The notes under the pieces are model-generated. The model did no database searches and had not been told where the DNA came from. It saw only the letters and a program-made list of their open reading frames with translations. A stretch of DNA of 64,000 nucleotides, taken from contig NZ_BFBB01000003.1 in NCBI RefSeq assembly GCF_003114855.1, positions 437,077 through 501,076 on the forward strand, written 5' to 3'. Positions 39,834 to 47,358 of this stretch are shown here, piece after piece. This DNA comes from Leptospira ryugenii (GTDB taxonomy: Bacteria; Spirochaetota; Leptospiria; Leptospirales; Leptospiraceae). Made by a program: the position numbers and the translations under genes. Position 1 is the stretch's first letter. Every line of letters starts with the position of its first letter.

Positions 39834-40667
39834 ATGAACATTCAAGAAATCACGAGTTTTTCAAATCCAAAGGTAAAATGGGTTTCTTCTCTTAAGGATA
39901 AAAAATTTCGAGACCAAGAGGGTAAATTTTTTATCGAGGGATTTAGAGAAATATCAAAAGCTATTTTTGGGAATCAAAAAAATACAAATTGTTTTCGTAT
40001 TCAAATCGACTGTCTTTTCATCTCTCCTGATTGCTTTTTAGGAAATCAAGAAACTCAGTTGATAAAAAGTGCAAATTGTCCTGTATACCAATTGCCAAAA
40101 AAAATTTTTGAAAAGATATCGTATCGAGACCGTCCAGACGGATTGATTGCAGTAGCAAAAACACCCAATCCTGTTTACGATTGGAATCTGATAAAGGATC
40201 TATCTTTCAATCCTATATTAATCATTGAAGGTGTAGAGAAGCCTGGAAATTTAGGGACAATTCTCCGAACGGCAGAAGGAGCAGGAGTAAAGCTCGTCCT
40301 TGTGACCGATCCAAAAATTGATTTATTCAATCCAAATGTTGTCAGAGCAAGTACCGGTACTTTGTTCACTTTACCAATTTTTCTATCGCCTTTAGATGAA
40401 CTCACGAAGAATCTAAAGAAATTTTCTTATCAAATTTTTGCAGTTACTCCCGAAGGAAGAACGCTCTACACTAGCGCAAATCTTTGTGAAAAAAGTGCGT
40501 TCCTGTTTGGCAGTGAACAGTATGGACTTTCCGCAGAAGCAAAAAAAACAAGCCATGATACACTTTTTCTACCTATGTTCGGAGAGGCAGATTCTTTAAA
40601 TTTGGCAATGTCATGTGGCATTGTCTTATATGAAAGTTTAAGACAAAACAAAAAGGGAATCATTTGA
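39834..40667 (+). CDS. SpoU/TrmH-family RNA 2'-O-methyltransferase
   Basis: 277 residues. An N-terminal L30e-like substrate-binding domain (about 1-110, KVKWVSSLKDKKFRDQEGKF FIEG) precedes the SPOUT knot: GVEKPGNLGTILRTAEGAGV (motif 1, Asn/Arg), NPNVVRASTGTLFTLPIF (motif 2), and LFGSEQYGLSAE...MFGEADSLNLAMSCGIVLYE (motif 3). It methylates a ribose in rRNA or tRNA; the exact position is unknown. Next to another RNA methyltransferase in the same operon, suggesting a ribosome/tRNA modification pair. Confidence 0.88.
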   Translation: MNIQEITSFSNPKVKWVSSLKDKKFRDQEGKFFIEGFREISKAIFGNQKNTNCFRIQIDCLFISPDCFLGNQETQLIKSANCPVYQLPKKIFEKISYRDRPDGLIAVAKTPNPVYDWNLIKDLSFNPILIIEGVEKPGNLGTILRTAEGAGVKLVLVTDPKIDLFNPNVVRASTGTLFTLPIFLSPLDELTKNLKKFSYQIFAVTPEGRTLYTSANLCEKSAFLFGSEQYGLSAEAKKTSHDTLFLPMFGEADSLNLAMSCGIVLYESLRQNKKGII

Positions 40668-41731
40668 AAATCTATTACTATTCTTCAGGCCATGGATATG
40701 GACATATCAGTCGAAGCTCAGTCATACTCTTAGAACTCTTAAAGTGTCCTCAAATAGAAGAAATTCATTTAGTTTCCGATAGAATCTCATTCATTGATTG
40801 GGAACATCCAAAATTAAAAAAAAGAAAAGTGAACTTGGATTTAGGAGTGATACAAAAAGACTCCTTGTCTATTGATCTAAAGGCAACCGAAGCAAACTTA
40901 CAAACATTTGAGAAAGACAAACACAAATTAATTCAATCTGAATCGAAATATTGCAGAGAGAATAGTATAAAATTGATCATGAGTGATGTAAGCTCTTTAC
41001 CAATGGTCATTGCTGTAGAGGCGGAAATTCCTTCGATCTTCATTGGCAATTTCACTTGGGATTTTATCTATAGACATTATGCAAACCAATCAAGTTATTT
41101 CTCTTATATCGCCGATCTATATGCAACCGAATATTCCTTTGCAACGGAGGCATTGTTTTTACCTTTAACTTGTTCGATGCCTTCCTTTCTTGAGACCAAA
41201 AACATTGGCTTCGTAGGAAGAAAACCAAATGTGAGTAAAGAAGAGGCAAAGAATTCTTTTGGATTTCGATCGGACAAAACGTACATTCTCATGTCCTTTG
41301 GTGCCTATGGACTTTCTGGATTCCCACTCAATCTAGAAAAATTGTCTGATGAGATTGTTTTAGTCGCTTCAGGTGTCCCTGGCCTAGTGGATAATAGAAT
41401 TTTTGTCCCGAGAGAAGGACACTACCCAGATCTGGTAAGCGCATGTGATTTTGTCTTAACAAAACCTGGCTACGGAATTATTTCCGAATGTGTGTATGCG
41501 AAAACTCCCATTCTATACACAGAAAGAGGAGATTTTGCAGAATACCCAGTATTAACCAATTGGCTGGATACGTTTTTTCCTTCTTCCTATATTTCTCACG
41601 AACAAATTTCTAACTGTGATTTCAATGGATCAATTTCTAGTATTGACAATTCTCTATGGACTACTAAATTGAAGGAGATTCTATACGATGGCGAAAAAAC
41701 AGTCGTCGAACAGGTATTAGAATATTCGTAA
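40664..41731 (+). CDS. Glycosyltransferase-like protein (GT28/MurG-type fold)
   Basis: 355 residues. The N-terminus IYYYSSGHGYGHISRSSVIL is the glycine/His loop of GT-B transferases and of the ARA1-type L-arabinokinase N-domain. The C-terminal donor-binding part has MSFGAYGLSGFP, CDFVLTKPGYGIISECVYAK and PILYTERGDFAEYPVL. The sugar nucleotide and acceptor are unknown. It begins with TTG, overlapping the upstream stop by four bases (TTGA), with AAAGGGA in front; this is the only plausible start that keeps the GHGYGH motif. FapA-like gene follows after three bases. Confidence 0.78.
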   Translation: MKIYYYSSGHGYGHISRSSVILLELLKCPQIEEIHLVSDRISFIDWEHPKLKKRKVNLDLGVIQKDSLSIDLKATEANLQTFEKDKHKLIQSESKYCRENSIKLIMSDVSSLPMVIAVEAEIPSIFIGNFTWDFIYRHYANQSSYFSYIADLYATEYSFATEALFLPLTCSMPSFLETKNIGFVGRKPNVSKEEAKNSFGFRSDKTYILMSFGAYGLSGFPLNLEKLSDEIVLVASGVPGLVDNRIFVPREGHYPDLVSACDFVLTKPGYGIISECVYAKTPILYTERGDFAEYPVLTNWLDTFFPSSYISHEQISNCDFNGSISSIDNSLWTTKLKEILYDGEKTVVEQVLEYS

Positions 41732-41734
41732 TAT

Positions 41735-43393
41735 ATGCCCAGTCCAGATTCCTACACCGATAAGATTTTACAAGAATTAGAAGCCAATGAAAACGGATTC
41801 TTTCAAATCGAAAATAAAGTTGGGAAAGCATATTTGAGAGTTACCAAAGGTGGCGCAAAAGGCAAACGCGTAGACCTAAAAGATGTAATTTCTCGGATCA
41901 AACTATTCGGTGTGGAAGATTACGATACCGAGCAGATCAAAAAATTGATCCTTCTTGCAGATGGAAGGGAAACTGAAATAGGCCATTGGTCAAAGGGGCA
42001 ACCTGAAGATTCCTATATTGACATCCATATATCAGAAGACTCTATGTCAGCAAAGCTGATCCTCTATCCCCCGAAACATGGTGGTGAGCTCATGACTGAA
42101 CATAAGCTACGAGAAACCATCGCAAGCCAAGGGATCAGTGTTGGCATTATAGATTCGGTTCTTCAGTCCCTGATCCGTGAACCTATTTTTCATAGTCCCA
42201 TCGAGTTTGCAAAAGGTCTTCCTCCTGTCCTAGGCCGAGATGGCGAAATCAAATTATATTTTAGGTCTGAGAACAAGCCAAATTTAGAAGAGGATGAACA
42301 TGGCCGAATAGACTATAAAAATATAGCAATGATCCAATCCGTGAAAGAAAATACGCTTCTTGCGGAAATCATTCCGCCGAAACAAGGAAGTCCAGGCCGT
42401 ACAGTCAAATCAGAAAGTTTAGAACCACCACACCCTAAGTCAGTTTCATGGATCATCGGAAACAATGTAGAAGAGAAAGATGGCAAATTATTTTCGAAAA
42501 TTGCAGGCCGCCCTGTCCTAGATAAATCGGGTGAGATCCGAGTAGATGAAGTGATCAATTTAGAGGCGGTCGATTATTCAACAGGGAATGTTGATTTCCC
42601 TGGAACAATCATCGTAGAACAAAAAATAGGTGATGGTTTCTCCCTAAATACGAACGGCAGTATCATAGTTAACCAATCCGTAGGTAAAGCTTTTCTCAAA
42701 GCTAAAGGGGATATCGTCATTTCAGGCGGCTTTATGGGAAGAGGAGAAGGATTCCTCGAATCGGATAGCAATGTATATGTTAAATTTGTAGAACAAGGTA
42801 AAATCAGCGCTGGAGGCAGTATATTTATTGAAGAAGCCTCCATGCATTCTGAATTGTCAGCCAAAGATATGATCCAAGCCTCCGGTGGTAGAGGTGAACT
42901 CATTGGGGGAACAATCATCGCCGCCAATTCCATCGTCTGTCAAAAATTAGGTGCCGTTGTGGAGACAAAAACAAAATTAGCCATTGGAACTCCGCCAGAA
43001 TTATTGGAGGAGTTGAACCGAATGAAATTAGAGATCAATGAAAAAGGTTCCACTCTAAAAAAAGTCCAACTAACTATACAAAAACTGGTAGAACAATCCC
43101 AAAAAAAAGAGCTAAAAGAAGATGAAAAGGATATGCTCTTAAAGCTAAAGGAAGCCAATGAAAAGTATAGTACCTTACTGGAAACCTTACAAAAACAATT
43201 TGATACTGCACTTGGTTCCTTCGAACCTAACAAGGCGGCTTACGTAGAAATCCAAAGAGAAATGTTTCCCGGAGTTGAAATTAGTTTTGGAGTAGGAAAA
43301 ATCTACAGAAGCCCTTTCAATTCAATGATAGGAAAAACAAGCTTGCAGTTAGGACAAGATGGTAGCATTCAGACAGAACGTATGCAACGTTAG
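41735..43393 (+). CDS. FapA/DUF342-family protein
   Basis: 552 residues. The core (about 170-400) is the DUF342 beta-solenoid: GRDGEIKLYFRSENKPNLEE, LLAEIIPPKQGSPGRTVKSE, SIIVNQSVGKAFLKAKGDIV, ISAGGSIFIEEASMHSELSA, GELIGGTIIAANSIVCQKLG. A coiled coil (about 420-500) and a C-terminal beta segment follow. DUF342 proteins occur with flagella, chemotaxis or sporulation loci, but their biochemical role is poorly known. Cytoplasmic, no signal. Last gene of the gltA run; overlaps the convergent lipoprotein gene by four bases. Confidence 0.86.
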   Translation: MPSPDSYTDKILQELEANENGFFQIENKVGKAYLRVTKGGAKGKRVDLKDVISRIKLFGVEDYDTEQIKKLILLADGRETEIGHWSKGQPEDSYIDIHISEDSMSAKLILYPPKHGGELMTEHKLRETIASQGISVGIIDSVLQSLIREPIFHSPIEFAKGLPPVLGRDGEIKLYFRSENKPNLEEDEHGRIDYKNIAMIQSVKENTLLAEIIPPKQGSPGRTVKSESLEPPHPKSVSWIIGNNVEEKDGKLFSKIAGRPVLDKSGEIRVDEVINLEAVDYSTGNVDFPGTIIVEQKIGDGFSLNTNGSIIVNQSVGKAFLKAKGDIVISGGFMGRGEGFLESDSNVYVKFVEQGKISAGGSIFIEEASMHSELSAKDMIQASGGRGELIGGTIIAANSIVCQKLGAVVETKTKLAIGTPPELLEELNRMKLEINEKGSTLKKVQLTIQKLVEQSQKKELKEDEKDMLLKLKEANEKYSTLLETLQKQFDTALGSFEPNKAAYVEIQREMFPGVEISFGVGKIYRSPFNSMIGKTSLQLGQDGSIQTERMQR

Positions 43394-44145
43394 TCTTGTA
43401 TGATGGCATCGTCATCTTCTTTTGAATCCGACTTTATGTCCTTATCAACCATTCTCGTTAATTCTTTGCCTTGTTTTTTCCGTTTCTCAAGTTTGATCTG
43501 GTTCAAAGAAGATTTAGAAAATACAACCCATCGTTTGTTGCTAAAACCATTTACCTTACGAAATTCAAAATCGGAAGATGGTAATAACTGATAGTTTAGA
43601 GCAACGTTTTCAAAAGAAATCTCCGGAATACGAGACCAATCGAAGTAGTTCCCCTCTTCATCAAATTCGATTTCTTTTTGTACTTCGCCAAACACGATCT
43701 CCACATTTTTCTCAGTTGAAAAAACATAGAAACTCGTTCTGGAATAGTGTGAAACCACCGACTTTACAGAATTATATTTTGATATAACCAACAATGCTTC
43801 ATCCGGCTTGATACGCCCCAAAGCATCGCGTAAATCAGAAGCAAATTCTTTCAATTCGGTTTCATCGAAAATATAATTTACAAGCACCCCAAGAGAGGTC
43901 TCTCGTCTATACTTCAAATTGCCTAAAAGATCGATTATCTTTTCTTCCGTGATGTCGATCGGGTGGACAAAAGACTGAGGCAAACTACCTTCCGTCTTTG
44001 TTTTGATCTTTTCTCTTTTTACACTATAAGTCGCAAAATTATTGTTATGGTATAAAAGCTGTTTTGTCTGAGTGCCAGTAGCACATCCGAAGAAAAACGT
44101 TACATAAACAATGGCAAAAAAAGAGAAACGTGAAATTGATTTCAT
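43390..44145 (-). CDS. Putative lipoprotein, function unknown
   Basis: About 251 residues from the ATG at 44145. The signal sequence MKSISRFSFFAIVYVTFFFGCATG has a spirochaetal lipobox FFFGC with Cys21. The mature part is mixed alpha/beta with charged ends, including a Lys/Arg-rich C-terminus (KLEKRKKQGKELTRMVDKDI). A longer frame starting at 44196 is rejected because it would hide the signal sequence and run into the STAS gene. One base separates it from the STAS stop, so they are co-transcribed. Confidence 0.66.
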   Translation of the reverse strand: MKSISRFSFFAIVYVTFFFGCATGTQTKQLLYHNNNFATYSVKREKIKTKTEGSLPQSFVHPIDITEEKIIDLLGNLKYRRETSLGVLVNYIFDETELKEFASDLRDALGRIKPDEALLVISKYNSVKSVVSHYSRTSFYVFSTEKNVEIVFGEVQKEIEFDEEGNYFDWSRIPEISFENVALNYQLLPSSDFEFRKVNGFSNKRWVVFSKSSLNQIKLEKRKKQGKELTRMVDKDIKSDSKEDDDAIIQD

Positions 44146-44146
44146 T

Positions 44147-44506
44147 TTAAGGGTCCAAAGATTTTTTGAATTCAGGAAATTTGGAGACGTATTCATCTAG
44201 GGTAAGGATAGAAAGAATATGGTTTAAGCCAGACAAACGAAAGACTGAATTCAGATTTTTATTTAGGTTGGTTACGAAAATTTCAATACCTTTATTGTGT
44301 AAGGCAGAGGAAGCCTTGATCACTGCACCAATTCCAGAAGAATCCAAAAATTTCACGGAACCAAAATCCATACTGATCTTGGCAAATGTTCTTCCTTCCA
44401 AGGCTTTCTCAAACTCTTGGTAAAATTCCCTAGAATTCTCCATGAGGATGTCCCTTTGGATGGAAAACAAAAGGTGGCTGTCAGATTGGTGGATTTGTAT
44501 TAGCAT
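44147..44506 (-). CDS. STAS-domain anti-sigma-factor antagonist
   Basis: 119 residues, a single STAS domain like SpoIIAA/RsbV. The phosphorylation loop VKFLDSSGIGAVIKA carries the conserved Asp55-Ser56-Ser57-Gly58. It would bind an anti-sigma kinase when unphosphorylated and be reset by a PP2C phosphatase; the SpoIIE-domain receptor at 37063 is one candidate partner. A TTGACA-type promoter lies upstream (44536-44563). Followed by the lipoprotein gene after one base. Confidence 0.88.
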   Translation of the reverse strand: MLIQIHQSDSHLLFSIQRDILMENSREFYQEFEKALEGRTFAKISMDFGSVKFLDSSGIGAVIKASSALHNKGIEIFVTNLNKNLNSVFRLSGLNHILSILTLDEYVSKFPEFKKSLDP

Positions 44507-44535
44507 TTCAGGGTTATATGAACCAGTTAAGCATT

Positions 44536-44563
44536 AAGATAATGGCATCCGAATTTGTGTCAA
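44536..44563 (-). promoter_or_regulatory. Sigma-70-like promoter for the STAS-lipoprotein pair
   Basis: Minus strand TTGACA (44563-44558, perfect -35), 16-base spacer, TATCTT (44541-44536). The predicted start near 44529 leaves a leader of about 23 bases to the STAS ATG. Confidence 0.55.
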
Positions 44564-44581
44564 GAAATTCGAGACCAGATT

Positions 44582-44767
44582 CTAGGTAGGCTCTAGGTCA
44601 GAGAGCGCAAAGGTTAGATCATGGGGGTGGCCCTCCCTGTCATGGTAGATGACCACCGCATTCTCACCTTGCATATCTTTGATTTCTACAATTGATCCTG
44701 TAAAAATGAAGATACCATTGTGTAAAAAAGTACGTTTAGTAATCTTTACCTTTTCCCCAACCTGCAT
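44582..44767 (-). CDS. 61-residue SH3-barrel-like protein
   Basis: MQVGEKVKITKRTFLHNGIF at the start, then IVEIKDMQGENAVVIYHDRE and a Leu/Asp/Glu tail. The short alternating strands suggest a small SH3/KOW-like barrel. It starts at the ATG that overlaps the stop of the NifU-pentapeptide gene by one base; a GTG three bases earlier would give a four-base overlap and one more residue. The coupling implies a joint role with that protein. No family recognised. Confidence 0.62.
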   Translation of the reverse strand: MQVGEKVKITKRTFLHNGIFIFTGSIVEIKDMQGENAVVIYHDREGHPHDLTFALSDLEPT

Positions 44768-45561
44768 CACTCCAATCCCTCAGAATTGAGATATAGATCC
44801 TTGCCTGCTTTTTTCATTTGGTCAAAAATACCGATTTGTTTTTGGTCGACTCGAGTGCCGATGTCATACAAGGCATCCTTAAAATTGGCCCCCTCGATTT
44901 TAGCACCTGCCAATTTTGTAAACCGCAAGTCAGCTTCCTGGAAATTGGCTCCGGTCAAATCAGCACCGTTAAAGAATGAGGCCTTTAGGTTGGCACCTGA
45001 AAAGTTGGCACCAACAAAGCTTGTATTTTGCAAAAACGCATTGTTCATTTTCGCTCCAGAGAAATCCACTCCATCAAAGTTTTCCTTCTCTAGCATAACA
45101 CTGGATAGATCAGCTCCACGCAAATGGCCTTGTGTCTTTAAAAGCTCTAGAACTTTTGCTTTTGTAACTCTCTTTTCGGGAGGAACAGACCCTCCCGTTT
45201 CCCAATCCTCGACTGCCTTGTGTAAAGCGGCAACCGCAGACTGGGGGTAGTTTTTCCGTCGCTCAGGGAATTCAAATAGTGTTTCTAGGGTGCCAGGTGT
45301 AAGTGCTTTAAGATCGGCCATGGACTTGCCTTTTGCATATTCAGTGGCCATGGCAAGTGCCACAATCCCAAAGCCACAACCTGTAGTGGTGTAGCTTGCA
45401 TCCTCTACGAGTCCTGTATCATTTACCTTTAGGTAAATCCTGTAACCATCACCGCAGCCGGTGTTCCGGTAATAGGACACAACGTTCGCGTCCTCCATTT
45501 CACGGTAGTTCAACCGCTGGTCATTGATTTCCTTATACTTTGCGAAGTCCATCACTGCCAT
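44767..45561 (-). CDS. IscU/NifU-like domain fused to pentapeptide repeats
   Basis: 264 residues. Residues about 15-120 follow the IscU/NifU-N scaffold: NTGCGDGYRIYLKV with Cys36 and Asp38, SYTTTGCGFGIVALAMATEY with Cys62, AKGKSMADLKAL, and a final helix QSAVAALHKAVEDW. The spacing between Cys36 and Cys62 (26) equals that of IscU, but the third ligand position (43 further) is Tyr105, not Cys. Residues about 146-232 are pentapeptide repeats (LRGADLSSVMLEKENFDGVD, ANFSGANLKASFFNGADLTG) forming a right-handed quadrilateral helix. A classical Fe-S donor role is therefore uncertain; it may bind metal or a partner. Lies downstream of rpmE, with two hairpins between. Confidence 0.85.
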   Translation of the reverse strand: MAVMDFAKYKEINDQRLNYREMEDANVVSYYRNTGCGDGYRIYLKVNDTGLVEDASYTTTGCGFGIVALAMATEYAKGKSMADLKALTPGTLETLFEFPERRKNYPQSAVAALHKAVEDWETGGSVPPEKRVTKAKVLELLKTQGHLRGADLSSVMLEKENFDGVDFSGAKMNNAFLQNTSFVGANFSGANLKASFFNGADLTGANFQEADLRFTKLAGAKIEGANFKDALYDIGTRVDQKQIGIFDQMKKAGKDLYLNSEGLE

Positions 45562-45577
45562 ATTGGGATCACCTCTT

Positions 45578-45610
45578 CGGATTAGACCTAATCCGTAGAC
45601 CGAAAGGTCT
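45578..45610 (-). promoter_or_regulatory. Tandem hairpins between rpmE and the NifU-pentapeptide gene
   Basis: On the minus strand, immediately at the rpmE stop, AGACC-TTTC-GGTCT (45610-45597) is followed by CGGATTAG-GT-CTAATCCG (45595-45578). Both have perfect arms. The second ends eight bases before a GAGGTGA ribosome site for the next gene. No T run follows, so processing, translational control or a protein-binding palindrome is more likely than simple termination. Confidence 0.55.
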
Positions 45611-45810
45611 TATTTCATTTTATATTTTTTCTTAAATTTATCCACTCGGCCTGTTGTATCGACTACTTTCGATTTACCAGTAAAGAATGGATGGCAATTA
45701 GAGCAAATTTCGATGCTCATGTCACCAGCATAGGAACGTGTTTCGATCACATTGCCACATGCACATTTGATTTTTGCGGAAACGTATTTTGGATGAATGT
45801 CTGCCTTCAT
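45610..45810 (-). CDS. rpmE: 50S ribosomal protein L31
   Basis: 66 residues. [20 protein letters not shown] with Cys16 and Cys18, then [13 protein letters not shown] with Cys37 and Cys40, giving the four zinc ligands of the C+ type L31. Ends in a basic tail. The C+ form means zinc-replete L31; no C- paralogue is seen here. It follows rho after ten bases. Confidence 0.95.
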   Translation of the reverse strand: MKADIHPKYVSAKIKCACGNVIETRSYAGDMSIEICSNCHPFFTGKSKVVDTTGRVDKFKKKYKMK

Positions 45811-45820
45811 AATGGTCCCT

Positions 45821-47227
45821 CTAATTTGTATTCATACTCGCCAAAAACTGATCATTTGTTTTGGCAGAACGCATCTTTTCGATTAATAATTCCATACTTT
45901 CGGTAATACTCATAGGAGAAAGTACTTTTCGGAGGATAAAGACTCGGGTAAGGACATCTTGTGGAAGGAGAAGTTCTTCCTTTCGCGTGCCGGAACGGTT
46001 GATGTCGATGGCTGGGAAAATTCGTTTGTCGGCCAACTTTCGGTCTAAATGGATCTCCATATTGCCCGTTCCCTTGAACTCCTCGAAGATAACTTCGTCC
46101 ATTCTAGAACCAGTATCGATAAGAGCGGTGGCTATGATGGTCAAAGAACCACCTTCTTCAATATTCCTTGCCGCTCCAAAGAATCTCTTCGGTTTATGGA
46201 GTGCATTGGAGTCAACACCTCCTGATAGGATTTTGCCGGAGGTCGGAACAACTTGGTTGTAAGCTCTCGCAAGCCTTGTGATGGAGTCTAGTAGGATCAC
46301 GACATCTTTTCCATGTTCCACGAGGCGTTTTGCTTTTTCGATGACCATCTCGGCCACTTGGACGTGTCTTTGGGCTGGTTCGTCAAAGGTAGAACTAACG
46401 ACCTCTCCTTTTACATGGCGGGCCATGTCGGTTACCTCTTCTGGTCGTTCATCAATCAGAAGAACAATGAGAAAAATTTCTGGGTGGTTTCTCGTGATGG
46501 CATTCGCAATCGACTGCATGAGGACTGTCTTTCCTGTACGAGGTGGTGCCACAATTAAGGCCCTCTGCCCTTTCCCGATAGGACACATTAGGTCAATCAC
46601 TCGAGTATCCAAATGGCTTGGGTCAAACTCCATATTGATTTTTTCATTTGGATAGAGAGGTGTGAGGTTATCAAAGAGGTTTCGCTTTTGTGCTACTTCC
46701 ACTGGGTAGCCATTGATGGACTCTACGCGTAGCATCGCAAAGAATCGTTCTGCCTCCTTTGGGGGACGGATCAATCCTTCTACAGTATCTCCCGTACGCA
46801 AACCAAAGAGTTTGATTTGAGAGGGTGAAACATAGATATCATCTGGACCTGGCACATAATTGTAATCAGGTGAACGTAAAAAACCATAACCGTCAGGCAG
46901 CTTTTCCATGACACCAGCAGCGTGCACTTGTCCGTCTTTTTCGGTCTGTGCCTGTAAAAGTGCAAACATGAGATTCTGTTTTTTGAGTCCATGTGTATTT
47001 TCAACACCTAGACCCTTTGCTAGATCGGCTAGCTCATTGATGTTCTTTTTTTTCAGTTCAACGAGATCAAGTGGAGGAGGAATGGGACCTTCGTATCTAT
47101 TTTTTTTCTTCTTAAAATGCTTTGGCGGTTCTGAACTTTCTTCTTGGTCCATTATGCCGTTGTTTGAGTATTCAGGTTGGTCTTCAGGATTGTTGTATTG
47201 AACTTCTTCTTGTTTGCGTGATGCCAT
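45821..47227 (-). CDS. rho: Transcription termination factor Rho
   Basis: 468 residues. An N-terminal acidic/basic extension (about 1-50, [20 protein letters not shown]) precedes the Rho-N helices ([20 protein letters not shown]), the CSD RNA-binding domain ([20 protein letters not shown]), Walker A ([18 protein letters not shown]), Walker B ([15 protein letters not shown]), and the R-loop/catalytic segment [20 protein letters not shown]. It is a hexameric RNA helicase that ends transcription. The N-terminal extension beyond the E. coli form (419 residues) is low-complexity. Preceded by a 131-base leader. Confidence 0.96.
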   Translation of the reverse strand: MASRKQEEVQYNNPEDQPEYSNNGIMDQEESSEPPKHFKKKKNRYEGPIPPPLDLVELKKKNINELADLAKGLGVENTHGLKKQNLMFALLQAQTEKDGQVHAAGVMEKLPDGYGFLRSPDYNYVPGPDDIYVSPSQIKLFGLRTGDTVEGLIRPPKEAERFFAMLRVESINGYPVEVAQKRNLFDNLTPLYPNEKINMEFDPSHLDTRVIDLMCPIGKGQRALIVAPPRTGKTVLMQSIANAITRNHPEIFLIVLLIDERPEEVTDMARHVKGEVVSSTFDEPAQRHVQVAEMVIEKAKRLVEHGKDVVILLDSITRLARAYNQVVPTSGKILSGGVDSNALHKPKRFFGAARNIEEGGSLTIIATALIDTGSRMDEVIFEEFKGTGNMEIHLDRKLADKRIFPAIDINRSGTRKEELLLPQDVLTRVFILRKVLSPMSITESMELLIEKMRSAKTNDQFLASMNTN

Positions 47228-47358
47228 AGAGATTTACATAGTGTGTGTTTATTTGATTTTGAAATGGGAAACCATTTAAGACGGGAAGGACCGACTGAGC
47301 TACGGAGTGTTGTAGATATTTAAATGGTAGGGAAAATGTGCAATTCGACAGAAATACG
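47228..47358 (-). promoter_or_regulatory. rho 5' leader with tRNA-like segment
   Basis: The 131 bases between the regulator stop and the rho ATG. On the minus strand 47306-47290 reads TCCGTAGCTCAGTCGGT, identical in style to the acceptor end and D-arm of many bacterial tRNAs, but no anticodon or T-arm follows. A short hairpin (AAATACG-TTGA-CGTATTT, 47369-47352) spans the preceding gene's stop codon. Rho genes are often autoregulated through their leaders, so the region may be regulatory. Confidence 0.4.

Noticed and set aside
43390..44196. Longer start of the lipoprotein at 44196
   Set aside because: It would bury the signal sequence and lipobox and overlap the STAS gene by 50 bases.
47228..47358. 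A complete tRNA gene in the rho leader
   Set aside because: Only an acceptor/D-arm-like stretch is present; no anticodon arm, T-arm or CCA end can be folded.
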